This document shows positions 12,683-23,882 of a stretch of DNA of 62,406 bases, one piece after another (positions within the stretch are counted from its first letter, which is position 1; the number at the start of each line of letters is the position of its first letter). Source of the DNA: Nymphaea colorata. Lineage: Eukaryota > Streptophyta > Magnoliopsida > Nymphaeales > Nymphaeaceae. Below the pieces are notes generated by a model that was given only the letters and a program-made list of their open reading frames with translations, did no database searches and was not told the DNA's origin. The translations under genes and the position numbers were made by a program. Location of the stretch: positions 1 to 62,406 of the forward strand of contig NW_022205077.1 of NCBI RefSeq assembly GCF_008831285.2, written 5' to 3'.

Positions 12683-14414
12683 ATGTTTGGGTGGTGTTGC
12701 GAGGAGCAGCAGGAGCAAAACGAGTAGCTCTTCGTCTATCGAGGCAGCAGCGACCACACCTACCGATAGCTCATCAACCTATCCGAAATCAACTCTGCCA
12801 TACTCAGGGAGGATAATAAGTATCAAGTATTTGCCGCATCGCATTATGACTCCCTCCTCAAGAAATGCCACGAAAAGAAGGAAATGTACTTTGACAGAGA
12901 GTTTGATGTCAGAAAACAGGAGTTCCCGAGGATTAAGGGGAGAAAGATTGCCTGGAAAAGATTGATGGACTTTACCCTGTCGCCCAAGGACCTACTGTTT
13001 TAGCCACGAACGATGGCAGAAATCATGGATCTCAACGAAAACGACCCATACTTCTCGCCACGATCGCCGCCTTGAGTGAACAGCCTGCAACCATAAAGTC
13101 TATCCTCGATGGGATCACCAGCTTCAACGAACAGGGCATTTACAAGCTAAACGTGTGCGTTTCGGGAACCCAAGCAGATAGTGGTCGATGACTTCGTCCC
13201 CGTCTTCGAGGATAACCCCAGCAGGACTGCATTCACTAAGGCCCACCAGGGAGCACTGTGGGTGCTGCTTCTAGAAAAATCATTTGCCAAGTTGAGGGAA
13301 GGCTACAGCAACATAGTGTCTGGGTTTGCACACGAAGTCCTCACTACCTTCACAGTTGCGCCATGCCTCAGCCACGTCATTCCTCTCAGCTTCGACCCAG
13401 CCTCTCAGGAACTGCTATGGATAAAGCTCGTCTAGGCTCGTAAGCGGAAATTCCCAGTGGTTTGCGGGTCCCGCAAGCGCTACACGTGCAAGGGGATTGC
13501 GATGAGCCACGCCTACCCGCTAGTGGATTGCTGGGTGGAGGAGGACAGGTAGCACAGGAGCAGGATGGTGCGGCTGGTCAACATCCCCGCAGAGTACGAC
13601 CAGTGCGAGCACAACGGCGAGTGCAACTTCCAGGTGGAGGGAGACTCACTCAAGCTGGAACTAGTTTAGTTTATGCGCAACTTCGAACTTATCGATGTGG
13701 CACACCTGCGCCCCACGTACAGTTCGCACTTTTACGCCTACAAGTCGCAAGCGGGCCAGTCTAAGTTCTACGTGGTTGATGTGCCTGCCAACAGCTCATT
13801 CTACCTCACCTTACAGCGCAGCAGCCCAGAGAAGGGCGAATCAGGCTTTTCCTGGCCAAGGTACTATAAAACTCCCTGACTGATTACCGTCTCGTCTCTT
13901 GCAAGTCAGAAGACATCTTTTCAGATGTTCTTTATAGTGCGTCAACCTGGCTGAGGGCCGGTATGTGGTGTGCTGCCAATCCTCTCTGAAGTCGGAATGC
14001 TTCCTGCGAGTGTATAGTGAGGCTCATCTTCCTCTGGTGGAGTTCAAATAGCAGCCAATTAAATTTTTAGAGCACATCTTTTACGACTACGCTCTCAGCA
14101 GTAAAGAAAACGTGTACGCGTTGAGCAAGAATAGTGATGATTGGTACTTCTCAAAGGTGATGTTTGAATAGGTGGGATTGGGCTTTCTGATTGTGAACCT
14201 GCACAGTGAGTCCACCATCAGGTGCTATCTCAGCTACAAGAAGGACGAAATCGAAAAAGAAGGTTTCAACGTTGTCAATAAGGCAGACAAAGTATATCGG
14301 ATTGAGCTTAAGAAGTCTGATATTGAAGTCCTCATTTTCGAGATGATTGGCGAAGTAGTGAAAAGAAGTCTCGAGTTTCCTCCAAGAGCACTAGAGATAA
14401 GAGTTGTAATCTGA
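12683..14414 (+). CDS. Calpain-like protein, catalytically inactive
   Basis: The layout is that of a calpain: a protease core, then a C2-like domain. Clear landmarks are FDREFDVRKQEFPRIKGR, IAALSEQPATIKSIL, VVDDFVPVFEDNP, FTKAHQGALWVLLLEKSFAKL and, later, beta-rich segments such as YVVCCQSSLKSECFLRVY. The nucleophile motif, normally GDCWFL, reads NDPYLL or NDPYFL here, so proline stands in the Cys position. The His motif keeps its histidine (AMSHAYPL), and the Asn motif reads RLVNIPAEY instead of RNPWG. It should therefore not cleave protein. One frame step lies right at the lost-Cys motif, near 13053, but neither frame restores a Cys there. The N-terminus MFGWCCEE could be palmitoylated. Confidence 0.8.
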
Positions 14415-14492
14415 TGATGATATAATTATTTTTCTCGAATTACTTAGACTTAGTTAGATGCATAAAGTAGCAAATATAGTAACAAATATCAA

Positions 14493-15935
14493 TCAATTAT
14501 TGCGATCAATGATGGCCTTCACGGATGGAGCATGCTTATCCTCAAATTTGAAGATCAGCTTGTCTAAGCCCTTCTTAGTGTGCATGGTCTTGGTCAGTTC
14601 GGCTGTAGTGACATCGTTTTCTTTTAAGTAATCATCTATGGTTCCATCTAGTTAATTCAGTTCTGCAGTATCCTTCTGAATTCTGCCTTGATATTGGTGT
14701 ATTCGTTGCAGCTGCTATTCATCATCTTATGTGTGATTGGATCCATCAGTCGCAGTTGACTGCGTTTTCCATCCTCATTGCATCCCACCAGCTCATCCTC
14801 ATGGACGAAACAAGACCCAACTTCCCTCAGCCATACAACATATGACAATTGTCGAAGTCCTATCCGTACCACTTCAGAATGTGAATGAAGGTGCTCGAGA
14901 GATCTCCATTTTAGGCTGAAGGGTGAGTCTTAAGGAAGGCTGCAATCATGGCGAAGAGGCAGTAGGAACCGATGCCACCGTTAAAATTAGAGTTGAAGCC
15001 GCGAATCGCCAAAATGTACTTAAAAAGAATGATAATCCTTTGGATTTCAGGCATCTTGGTGATCCAATCCTTCATAAGGACTGTTGATTCGTAGCCAACG
15101 CTAGTGACTCCAGCAACGTTGATGGTGATATCGACCTTAATGGTGCGGCCTGCAGGACATTTTTGGTATCTAGATAGTAAAGAGCCATGGGATTGTAGAC
15201 TCTGAAGAGGTCCTGTCTTCGCTTAGTCTGCAGGAATGGGATTGATGGATCAATTTCGAGCTTTATGATGGGAACCTTAGCGTTCAGGTAGGTAGAGCAA
15301 GATACTACCCAGCCCATAGCGTTGATCTCCACTGCGATTTGAGCCAAAAAGTCACTGGCATCTCCTTCAGGTTGCAAGGCATCCGCATAGAAGATGTCGA
15401 CATCAGAGTTCGGCAAAGAAAGACCGATTGCATTAGATCCGAAAAGCACTGCATTGGCAATAGGATAAAGGCTTTGGACAAAGACTCTCACTCGCTAAAA
15501 AGCGATGATTTGAACTCAGAGAGAGCGTTTGTCTAGATGCTGAGCTGATCAATAAGGTTATCAAGCTGCCTCGTATCAGCCTGCTCCAGATGGCCTTCCT
15601 CGCCTCTTTGAATTGCTCGCTTTCCTTCTTGCACTTACGTCTTCTTCGCTTGTTGAGGTGGTCCTCTGCTCAATGGCTTCATTGGAAAAGTTATTTTCTG
15701 ATGACTATTCGACCCTTGAGCTTTCTCTATCCTATTCACTGTATTTCTCTTTGATGTCTCCCTCCTCCAGCAAATTGGATGAGCGGATATGCTCTGGAGA
15801 TCTTGTCCGCTTAGGCGAGACGTAGATGAGATTTTTAGATGCGCTGGGTTTGCGCTTGGGAGGACTAAACTTATCGTTAGCTTCTACTTTTTTACTTATG
15901 GAGTCTTTTAGCGAGGAATCTAAGCAATTTGGCAT
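14493..15935 (-). CDS. Trf4/Cid1-type nucleotidyltransferase
   Basis: Non-canonical poly(A) or poly(U) polymerases of this class add 3' tails to RNA. The core motif is LFGSNAIGLSLPNSDVDIF, with GS and the two catalytic aspartates DVD, followed by the third-strand region VDITINVAG and the central-domain signature NGGIGSYCLFAMIAAFLKTHPS. The PAP-associated domain shows DEL...LRLMDPITHKMMN. The N-terminal 130 residues are charged and disordered (SPKRTRSPEHIRSSN). The chosen start MPNCLDSS lies about 50 bp from the stop of the upstream gene on the same strand. Several single-base steps are needed, among them near 15490, 15150 and 14850. The target RNA cannot be inferred. Confidence 0.8.
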
Positions 15936-15988
15936 CGTTGCTGGATTCTTACTTTGTAGGGGAAGTAATTTTGGGAGATTACTTTCCT

Positions 15989-17122
15989 TCAGTGTTTTCT
16001 CCCACTGGCAAATTCCCGAGCGGCTCTCTGACTGCAGTAAAAGTCTATTTGTGGCATTCCTATATGTTTTTTAATTATATTCCTTCTTTTCTTAATTTTT
16101 TGCCTACTGATATATTTCTATTTTTCAGATTCGCTATGCCGTTTTTTCTAATTCTCCTTCTTTTTCTGTTTCTTATTGCCTCGTTTCTTATGCAGTGCAA
16201 CTTTTTCCATATTCTGGATAAGTTTTTCTTGTTTGATTTCATTGAATCTTTCCTATTCCTCTTTAATCTTTGACCTTATATATGCCATCTCATGAGTGGT
16301 TTTATGATTGGCGGCTTCGAGTTTCACCTCAGGCCAAAATTTTAGACACTTTTACCGCTCTTGATGAGGAATTGACGAAACTCATCAAGATAGAAGCTCT
16401 TCTGTGGCCGGTTGATATAGTTGCCAACGATGGCCACTTCCAACTGACTGGCTAGCCAACTCTGCAAGTAGTGAAAAGAAGTCTTGCTGAACCATAGCAA
16501 GTTCTCCTCCCCCTCTCTCCCCTCTGCGCAGACTCGAATATCTTGAAGCTACTGACGCTGTTCAGCCATTCCAGCATCCGCATATCAATTATATCCGCAC
16601 TGCAAAAGTACAGCACAGGCTCGCTGAGATACGCAACCCTTAAATTGGATAGAACTCATCGAAAAACGGATCTTCCAAGTTACTGGCCTAGCAGCGAACG
16701 GACCTCTCTTCAGGGAGGTTGAAGAGGCGATTGGGTGCTCTGCTTGGCAGTAGTCGGAGGAACTTTGCGATAAAGTCAGCGTTGTTGATGGCGGTGCATG
16801 CTATTTTGTCTCTGGGTGCAAGATTTTGGAACCTAAATTAGAAAAAGCAGAAATAGAAAACATGCGTGTAGTGCCTGCGGATTCCTCCACAGCCTCACGC
16901 ATTGCTTGAATATGCGGGTTACCAGAGCAGAATCTCCTGTTTCAGAGAAGCCGAGGGATGATGAGCAGAGGAACGCCCCTTGAGGGACTGGGGTGCCTGC
17001 TGGCTCCACTTCCACTGCCGAGAGAAGAGAAGTTCAGCGTGCGGGTTGAGGGTGGGTGCGGTGGCATCGACTCTGCGATTGTTATGGATGCTTTGGAGGG
17101 GAAGATATTCGGTGGAATTCAT
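15989..17122 (-). CDS. Hypothetical protein, basic C-terminus
   Basis: I do not recognise this protein. A coding path starts MNSTEYLPLQSIHNN and passes through NNADFIAKFLRLLPSRAPNRLF and IIDMRMLEWLNSV to YINRPQKSFYLDEFRQFLIK, then a lysine-rich stretch HKKRGNKKQKKKENQKKR, ending FASGRKH and TGA. It needs several one-base frame steps, and the N-terminal 300 bp is the least certain part; introns there may be missed. The lysine-rich segment resembles a nuclear or nucleolar targeting tail. It lies head to tail with the nucleotidyltransferase gene, 53 bp away. Confidence 0.45.
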
Positions 17123-17699
17123 GGGGAACTTGATCGTTATTAATTTTAATTATGATTTGCGTCCCGAACTTTCACAAATAATTCAACAACTTCCCCGAAA
17201 ATCACCCTAATTGATCCCATTCCCGTCACCCCGTGGACTCAAACAGGATATTAGTGAGCCTGCGTTTAGCAGGCCAAACAGTAGAAAATCTTCTCTCCTT
17301 TTTAAATTTAAAATTAAATCAACAATCTTAATTATATACGCCTGGTGAGCAAGTTCTATTGTATAGGCATATCATCTTTAGATCTTTGGGAAACTGACAC
17401 CCACATGATTCACAAGGGTTGTGATTTTTTCAAATTTTATCGAGAATTGTTATCCTACTTGTCGGATTTACTTTTGGAAAAAGAAGCTCTGTTTAGTGGT
17501 TATTAATCATCATTCAATCCCTCGCTATTTTGTCCGTAGATAACTGGGGACGGTATGAATTTTTGCGCAAATATTTGTGATTTGATTTTGAAATTGTTTC
17601 AAACCGAAAAATAAAGATAAAGTTTCAGACTTAAGCTTATATTGTGAATAATAATAAGAGTCGGCTAAAGCCTCCTCTTAATAATTGAGCAATAGAATA
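17123..17699. other. AT-rich spacer with a small hairpin
   Basis: About 575 bp without a convincing gene. The two flanking genes diverge from it, so it probably holds both promoters. At 17655-17680 there is an inverted repeat, TAAGAG...CTCTTA outside and GGC-TAAA-GCC inside, ending 20 bp before the next ATG. No tRNA or other RNA gene could be recognised. Confidence 0.5.
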
Positions 17700-17936
17700 A
17701 TGGGCAAATATCACTCAGATTTTACCCTTGCAGCAGCAGCCCAGCAACAGAACCAATGCTGCGAAACCTACTCCGAATCCAAAAGCAACAATTATTGTTC
17801 CTCATATGCCTTGGAACTTTGGTCAACGGTTCCCACTTGGACCGATCCTCCCGCTGATACAGCAAACTGGGAGCTTGAAGGATGTAGGCATATATTCACA
17901 AGCCGTGAGAAAAGCCCTACCAATGCGATTATGACT
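17700..17936 (+). CDS. Possible small Gln/Pro-rich protein
   Basis: An ATG opens MGKYHSDFTL and is followed by two overlapping open frames. The more protein-like one continues QQQPSNRTNAAKPTPNP, then a hydrophobic and proline-rich part HMPWNFGQRFPLGPIL, and ends VRKALPMRL and TGA at 17936. Joining the start to it needs a frame change near 17735, in a CAG repeat, where slippage is easy. MG at the start could be a myristoylation site. There is no recognisable family, and the call is weak. Confidence 0.35.
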
Positions 17937-17975
17937 TTTACGTATTAGAGTGCAAGTTTTCGTGTTTAGAGTTTT

Positions 17976-18239
17976 TCAAAAATCGTTGCTTTTACTGTTC
18001 GAATTTGAGCTTTTATCAATCGAGCTTGTCTTTGTTTCGTTCAAACTGCATTTTTTACTCTTCAAATGGTCTATGTTAAATAGGTTTAACTTCAATTGGT
18101 TTTTTCGACACTTAATGGCCTTCTCCAGCCTTGTCTTAAAAACACAGGGTTCCAGCTGATCAACTCGAATTTCAAGTTCATCGATAGATGGTTGATCAAA
18201 TGTACTAATTTGCAGGCTATCAATGTAATTGGCCTGCAT
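17976..18239 (-). CDS. Possible small charged protein, 87 aa
   Basis: A minus-strand frame of 87 residues starts MQANYIDSLQISTFDQ and contains a helical segment VFKTRLEKAIKCRKNQLKLN before a Ser/Asn-rich end SSNSNSKSNDF and TGA. A second in-phase option begins 35 bp upstream (MTYKVKPPTP) if one base is added. It has no recognisable family. It sits in a stretch otherwise poor in genes, and only its length and composition support it. Confidence 0.35.
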   Translation of the reverse strand: MQANYIDSLQISTFDQPSIDELEIRVDQLEPCVFKTRLEKAIKCRKNQLKLNLFNIDHLKSKKCSLNETKTSSIDKSSNSNSKSNDF

Positions 18240-18274
18240 TTTAAGGGGGTTGGAGGCTTGACTTTATAAGTCAT

Positions 18275-18649
18275 CGGTGGATGGTACGTTGCTTGAGCCG
18301 GGCATGCTTTCTGATATATGTTAATTAAAAATTGTTGCGTAGTATATGCACGTACGATTGTTATGGGAGCGCCATAATATTTTGATAGCCAGAAAATATG
18401 GCGAAGAAAGGTTCTGCAGAAAATCCTTTTGTTAAAAAATCAATAGACTTAAATCTTATTCATCAAATACATAAACAATGTTCTATATGAAAAATTATGC
18501 ATATATATGCAAAAGTTTGCAAAGCTTTATTATTTGATCATGCCTAATCAACAGATGAAGATAGGCTTCTCGTATTAATGACTCTTTTAAGGCGGCCACC
18601 ATACGCAATCTGTAACGATACAAACCTATTAGAATAAAAATAATAATCA
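18275..18649. other. Spacer before the MORN gene
   Basis: About 375 bp in which I see no convincing coding region. It is AT-rich and holds alternating purine-pyrimidine stretches such as ATGCATATATATGC near 18500. It probably contains the promoter region of the MORN-repeat gene. Confidence 0.4.
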
Positions 18650-21265
18650 ATGGAGAAATTACCGCACTCTAGGAGACAAAGGGCACAGAGATGAGTTTTC
18701 CCATCATTCTAAACTCACTCAAGGAACGTAGAATTAATCAGAAAAGACTCTTTTCAAGAATGACTCGCTTTCGTCCGATGAGGGAATGCCCGTATCCATC
18801 CTCCCAAAAAGATTCACAATCCAAGCAACTTACCATAATTAGACCAGATTAAAAAGTTCCTCAAACGAGGAGACCAAATCAATAATTAAACCCTTAAAAA
18901 ACTCAAAGAAGATAAGCAAATTCATGAACTTGTCAAACAAGATAGGAGCTCAGCTAGTCTCTATAAAACTAGCAGGCACCTAGATTTCATGTCCCTGGAC
19001 AACTCCAAAGAAAAATAAATAAAAAGAATCTATATGTCACACAAAAAGACGAAATCAAGACCGCTATTTATCTATCCAATTTATCGTGGGAAGAAATTAT
19101 CCCAATAGGTACAAACAGACTCCATCCAGCCTCCTTTGATGATTGGAAGCCGCAAAAACTTAGTAAGGATCCTAACCAATCCTCAAAATACCCCTCCTTT
19201 CAGCATCATCTCAGCTACAATACTATGAAGCCATATAGGAAGAATTTTCCAGTCGGCATTAAAAAAAGCACGAAACATATGTCTCAATCGAGCAGGATAT
19301 CGAGGAGGATAAACTTCTGCCATCCAAATAACGAAAAAATATAACCGCCAGAGCCAAAGCAATTTCGGGTAAACACAATATTGAAACTTATATGAAGTCA
19401 ATGGGAAAGACTACCTTTGAATTCTATGACGGTATGAGCAAAATGAATAATCGATACAAATAGTATAAATAGCAAGAGACTATCTTCAGTAAGACGATTG
19501 ATACAAAGCCACTTCTTCCTTTCAAGTAAACATTGAATACCTTTCTGGATGCTGAAATAAAACCTATTGACCAAATGCCAAAAATCAAGATGGAAAAATA
19601 GAAAGAAAAAGAAAAGTAAAAGTAAAAATAGAAAGAAAAATAGAAATAGAAATAAGAATAAATTCCTCCTATAAAGCCTGCAAAAGAAGTTTCTTAAAAA
19701 GCTCCATAAGTAAAAAAGAAAGAGAGACCAGCTTCAAACAAGCTTTAAGCTTAGGCCTTAATCAAGATTGAAAAAGTGTAAAGTAAGTTAGAATAGATGT
19801 AAAAAAAATTGAAAGCTTCAAATAATCAATTGCAACGCAGTCTGTTATACCTTTTACTTTCGATAAGAATGACAGATAGTTTGAGCATAATCCATCTTCC
19901 ATGATTCCATAATAATCTGAGAATGTTTCGCCCTACCCTTCAAGCAGAAGTAGAGAAGTCAATTCTAGAGTCACGGAGAATTTGATCAATCTTATCCCTG
20001 CGTCCCCATCAGAAAGAAAAAGACCTAAAAATCAAAGCCAAAACCAAAAAAATAGCATATTAATACAAGTCCCATCGATGCACGAACTCAAAGTAGGTAA
20101 TGTGTAAGCGACTTAAAATCATATCCAGCATCCTATTCGTCAAAATTTCAATCAAAATTAGATGAACTGGATGAAAAATCAATACCATCCCAAACATTAA
20201 ATCTTCAAAGGGGTCAATTTGCTTGATTTTCAAATCAAAAAATACAAAAATGGAGTTTACTTTGGCGAAATTGATGAGTAAGGTCATAAACATGGTAAAG
20301 GGATTATCTTTTATTACTCTGGAAAGATATATGAAGGGTAAATATAGAAAGATCTAAAACAAGGAAAAGGGCTTGAAATATACCCTGACGGATCAAGATT
20401 CAAAGGATAGTTTGTTGCAGGCTTAAAACAAGGAAGAGGCATTATTATGGAGCAATGGGAGGTTTATGATGGCCAGTGGGAAGGTGGCAAAAAGTATGGT
20501 AGTGGTATGTGGAAAGGAACAGATGGCTAGTCATACATCGGATAATGGAAAAATGGCAAAGTCGAAGGATTTGGTGTGTATGTCATGAAAAACGGATCCA
20601 GGTATGAAGGATAGTTCAAAAATTCTTTAAAGCATGGAGTTGGAACTTAGAGGTTTTATAACGGAGAAACTATGTTGGAATTACTAAAAAAATCGCCAAA
20701 TGGAGAGGGAGAGTACTATTGGGCTAACGGCGACTACTATAAGGGTCAATTTTCGAATGGATTAAGACATGGATAAGGTTATTTCAAGGAAGGGAAGTCC
20801 ACAGTTTAATACCGAGGTGAGTATAAAAATGATAAAAAATGCGGATATGGCGAAATTAACTACGAAAACGGTTTAGTATATGTCGGAAATTTTGAAAATA
20901 ATTACAGACATGGCTTCGGATAATTGACATAGAATGGAGTCCTCAAATATCGCGGATATTGGATAAATGACCATCAAGTAGATGAAATGGAATAGGAAAA
21001 CAGCAAAAGCAACAAAAAACCTGACTCTAAAAATCGAAAGAAATAAGTAAAATCGATCCCAATTCACATAATAAAAGAAGAAGAACTATAAAGACAGTAG
21101 TCTCTTCCAAAGCCATTGATACCTGTAAAAAACCAGCCAAGTCAGGCAAGCCAAAGCCGTCAACAAAGCCACAACCACAACCATAGCCATCACCACCATC
21201 ATCATTTATCTGGGTAAGAACCTGAAGGATACAAGCGTCCTTGTGGGTGCAACAAAAAGCATTGA
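18650..21265 (+). CDS. MORN-repeat protein with His-rich C-terminus
   Basis: The second half has about nine MORN repeats, for example KIYEGQIQKDLKQGKG, YDGQWEGGKKYGSG, SYIGQWKNGKVEGFG, YYKGQFSNGLRHGQG and LVYVGNFENNYRHGFG. MORN repeats form a beta-sheet strip that binds membranes or cytoskeletal partners. The C-terminus reads QSHNHNHSHHHHHHLSG and then CGCNKKH, a natural histidine run with clustered cysteines that could bind metal. The first third is low complexity, with long runs of Lys, Gln and Glu where many codons are TAG or TAA. Its exact frame is uncertain and several frame steps are likely, so the start at 18650 is tentative. The MORN part itself is continuous. Confidence 0.75.
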
Positions 21266-21371
21266 TCATATTTTTTTTTCTGATATTATCCTCATGCTTG
21301 AAACATTTAGCTAGCAAACCCAATTGACTTTATATGTTTAGATATTTTTACAACATTTATAATAACATAGA

Positions 21372-23799
21372 ATGGAAATCTTCTTTTGTACATTCATAAT
21401 CAAGCTGCAATACGTGAAGAGAGGCTACGATTCAACGCTAAAGAAAGGAGCATCCCCCACTTTTTAAGCCCTTTTGAAAAGCTCAAAGAATACAGTAATT
21501 GCATCAGGCAACAGTAAGCCCAGTTTGATGAACGATACGGCGTGGTTTAATGAAAGATTCGAAATAAACAGTGACCTTCTCTTCAACCCGGAAGCAAAGG
21601 CATATAATTAATCCCTAATAACACTCGAGATAAGAACCACATCAAAATATTCGAACAACTCGTATACAAAATCTTTCAATTTGGCAGAGATCGCAGAGAA
21701 AAAAGTCATCTCTGAAAGATAGTATACACTAACTGGAGGACTAATCGCAAATCTTTAGTTATGTTGCAGCTAGATTGAGAGCAAAGGCATAAAGCCACTC
21801 CGCAGAAGCTCAAAATCTGCTGTTAAAAGTGAGAAATCAGATGAAGCGCCCAGTTTTCTGATGATTTAGAAAGTTTCCTTTTCGGGATAGGCATAGAGAT
21901 AGACAGGTCGTGACACTCCTTAATTTCACGAAAGATCATTTAAATCGGTCGAGGAGTAGATCGACAGCCATCCCTTAGCACTTGAAAACTGCCCAACAGC
22001 TAAACGGGTTGAAATAGCAATTTCACAAAGAGTTATAGGAGCACTAATAGACAAAGAATAAGCTAAAAACAACAAAGTAGCTACTATAAAAGGAATACCA
22101 TGTAAATAGAGACACAAGATCGCATTATCGAACTGCAGAAAGAACTCATATCACAAAAACAAGCATTTTCCTCCTTGGAAATCCATCTCTCAGAAACTGA
22201 AAGCTTGTGTACGGCATTATCAGCAACCCTCAACCACAAATAGACTGAAATCATCGAACTGTATGCATAGATTAATAGTACAAGCAAAAATAACATAAGC
22301 TTATAAAAAACTTGAAGCCATCAATCCCCTCGAAAGGGCAAAGGCTCAACTCTAATGGGAAATCGGGTCTTTAAAGAAATAGATCGAAGCTTAAAGATAA
22401 TGCTAAACAAACAGTACCTTTCTGAAAATTAGTTGAGGACTGAGTTCGACCAGCTCAAGATCTAAAATTCAAAACTAAAAAATATAAAAGACAAATTTGA
22501 CTTGAGCTTATGAAGGCCGCCAAAGCCGAAAAATAAAATTCTAGTTTGATTGCCAACTCACAGAGGAGAAGGACTTAATCAAGCGATAGACGGCCAAATG
22601 GCGTAGTGAATTCGCAGCTTAGTCGCAAAGGAAAGATGAATAGATAAACCAGCTTCAGGAGCATTATAGCCAGCTCTTCAATCGGTATGAGTAAATGCTC
22701 AAAAGGGTATAGCAGTCTCAAGTGATGGTGACTCGAGAAGTCTACGATAGCACAGTCAAAAATTTCGAAAAGAAACTATAGCAAAATTAATAAAAATAGT
22801 CCAAACTGAGAGAACAACTGGAGATAATCGAGGAATAAATAGCAAACTTGCAATCACTACTCGAATAAAATAAGAAAACTAGGAGATCTTGCTCGACCAT
22901 ATCAAGAAATTGCAAAAGGAGGTCAACTAGTATGCAATTACCGACAATTGGTGGTCGTCTATCTTATAGAAAAACCAATCATCAGTCTAAAACCATCAGA
23001 ACAATTCCTCAGACTAAAAATCAAAGCTAACAGCCAAGAACCAGCAGTTGATCCAGCTTCTCCAGAAGAACTCCAAGGTAATCCTAGAGGGCGATAAGCT
23101 AAAGCTGTAAATAGCCACACTGAAAAAGTAGAATGAGCACTTCTTCAAAAGGAGCTACTTTTGACCGACTAGCACAAGTAAGTCAATAAAAAATTGCAAG
23201 CCTCTACAAGGAGAATAAAAAATTACAAGAAAAAAATGCCAAACTTATCAAGGAAAATGAACTCGTCAATAAAAAAACTTGTGGCTCGAGGAAGAAATAT
23301 CCCAATCCAAACTGGCATAGAAAGAAGCTAGGCAGGACTATGAGATCATCTCTTTCCAGCTGTTCAAGATGTAAGCAGCAAAGGAAAAGAAAGAGAAGCG
23401 CTAAAAATAAAAAGCATCTATGTTTTATCAGTAATTAACGAGAACAGCGAAGAGCTCCTGGCTAGTTCTCACCATATAATTGGCAGCTAAATAGAATAAA
23501 AGTCGAAGAATGGATTTGAAGAAGGAGGACGATCGATAACGCTGTCTTTGAAGAATTATGAAGATACTCGAGGAACGAGCTTTATTCACAATAAATTCAG
23601 TCCCACCTGTAGAAGCTGGAACAGCAGAATCTCAGCAACAGATCGAAGACCTTCAAAATAATTGAAAAAAATATCACTTTCTACTTCAAGAATAAAGACA
23701 GTGTTAGTCAAATCAGGAAACAAGCAATATGTAAGATAATGGGAAGGTGTGGTATCATCACTTTCAGACACATTATAGCATTTTATTTGCTCCAATTGA
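21372..23799 (+). CDS. NT-C2-like plus long coiled-coil protein
   Basis: The N-terminal 150 residues resemble an N-terminal C2 domain of the EEIG/EHBP type, a membrane-anchoring module: MEIFFCTFIIKLQYVKRGYD, then WFNERFEINSDLLFNPE and SLITLEIRTTSKYSN. The remainder is a long coiled coil rich in Gln, Lys and Glu, such as RIIELQKELISQKQAFSSLE and REQLEIIEEQIANLQSLLEQ. The tail ends LQHFICSN and TGA. TAA and TAG Gln codons are dense. Several one-base steps are needed within the coiled coil. The combination suggests a basal-body or cortical tether, but the domain match is by pattern only. Confidence 0.6.
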
Positions 23800-23882
23800 A
23801 TATTTATTTTAATATCTTGTGCCCATAACCACCATCATATAATTAAACATGAACAGTTTAAATGATATATTCTTTCATGAAA

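Noticed and set aside
21170-21220. Vector-derived His tag in the MORN gene
   Set aside because: The histidine run is interrupted by Asn and Ser and is in a native gene context without vector sequence.
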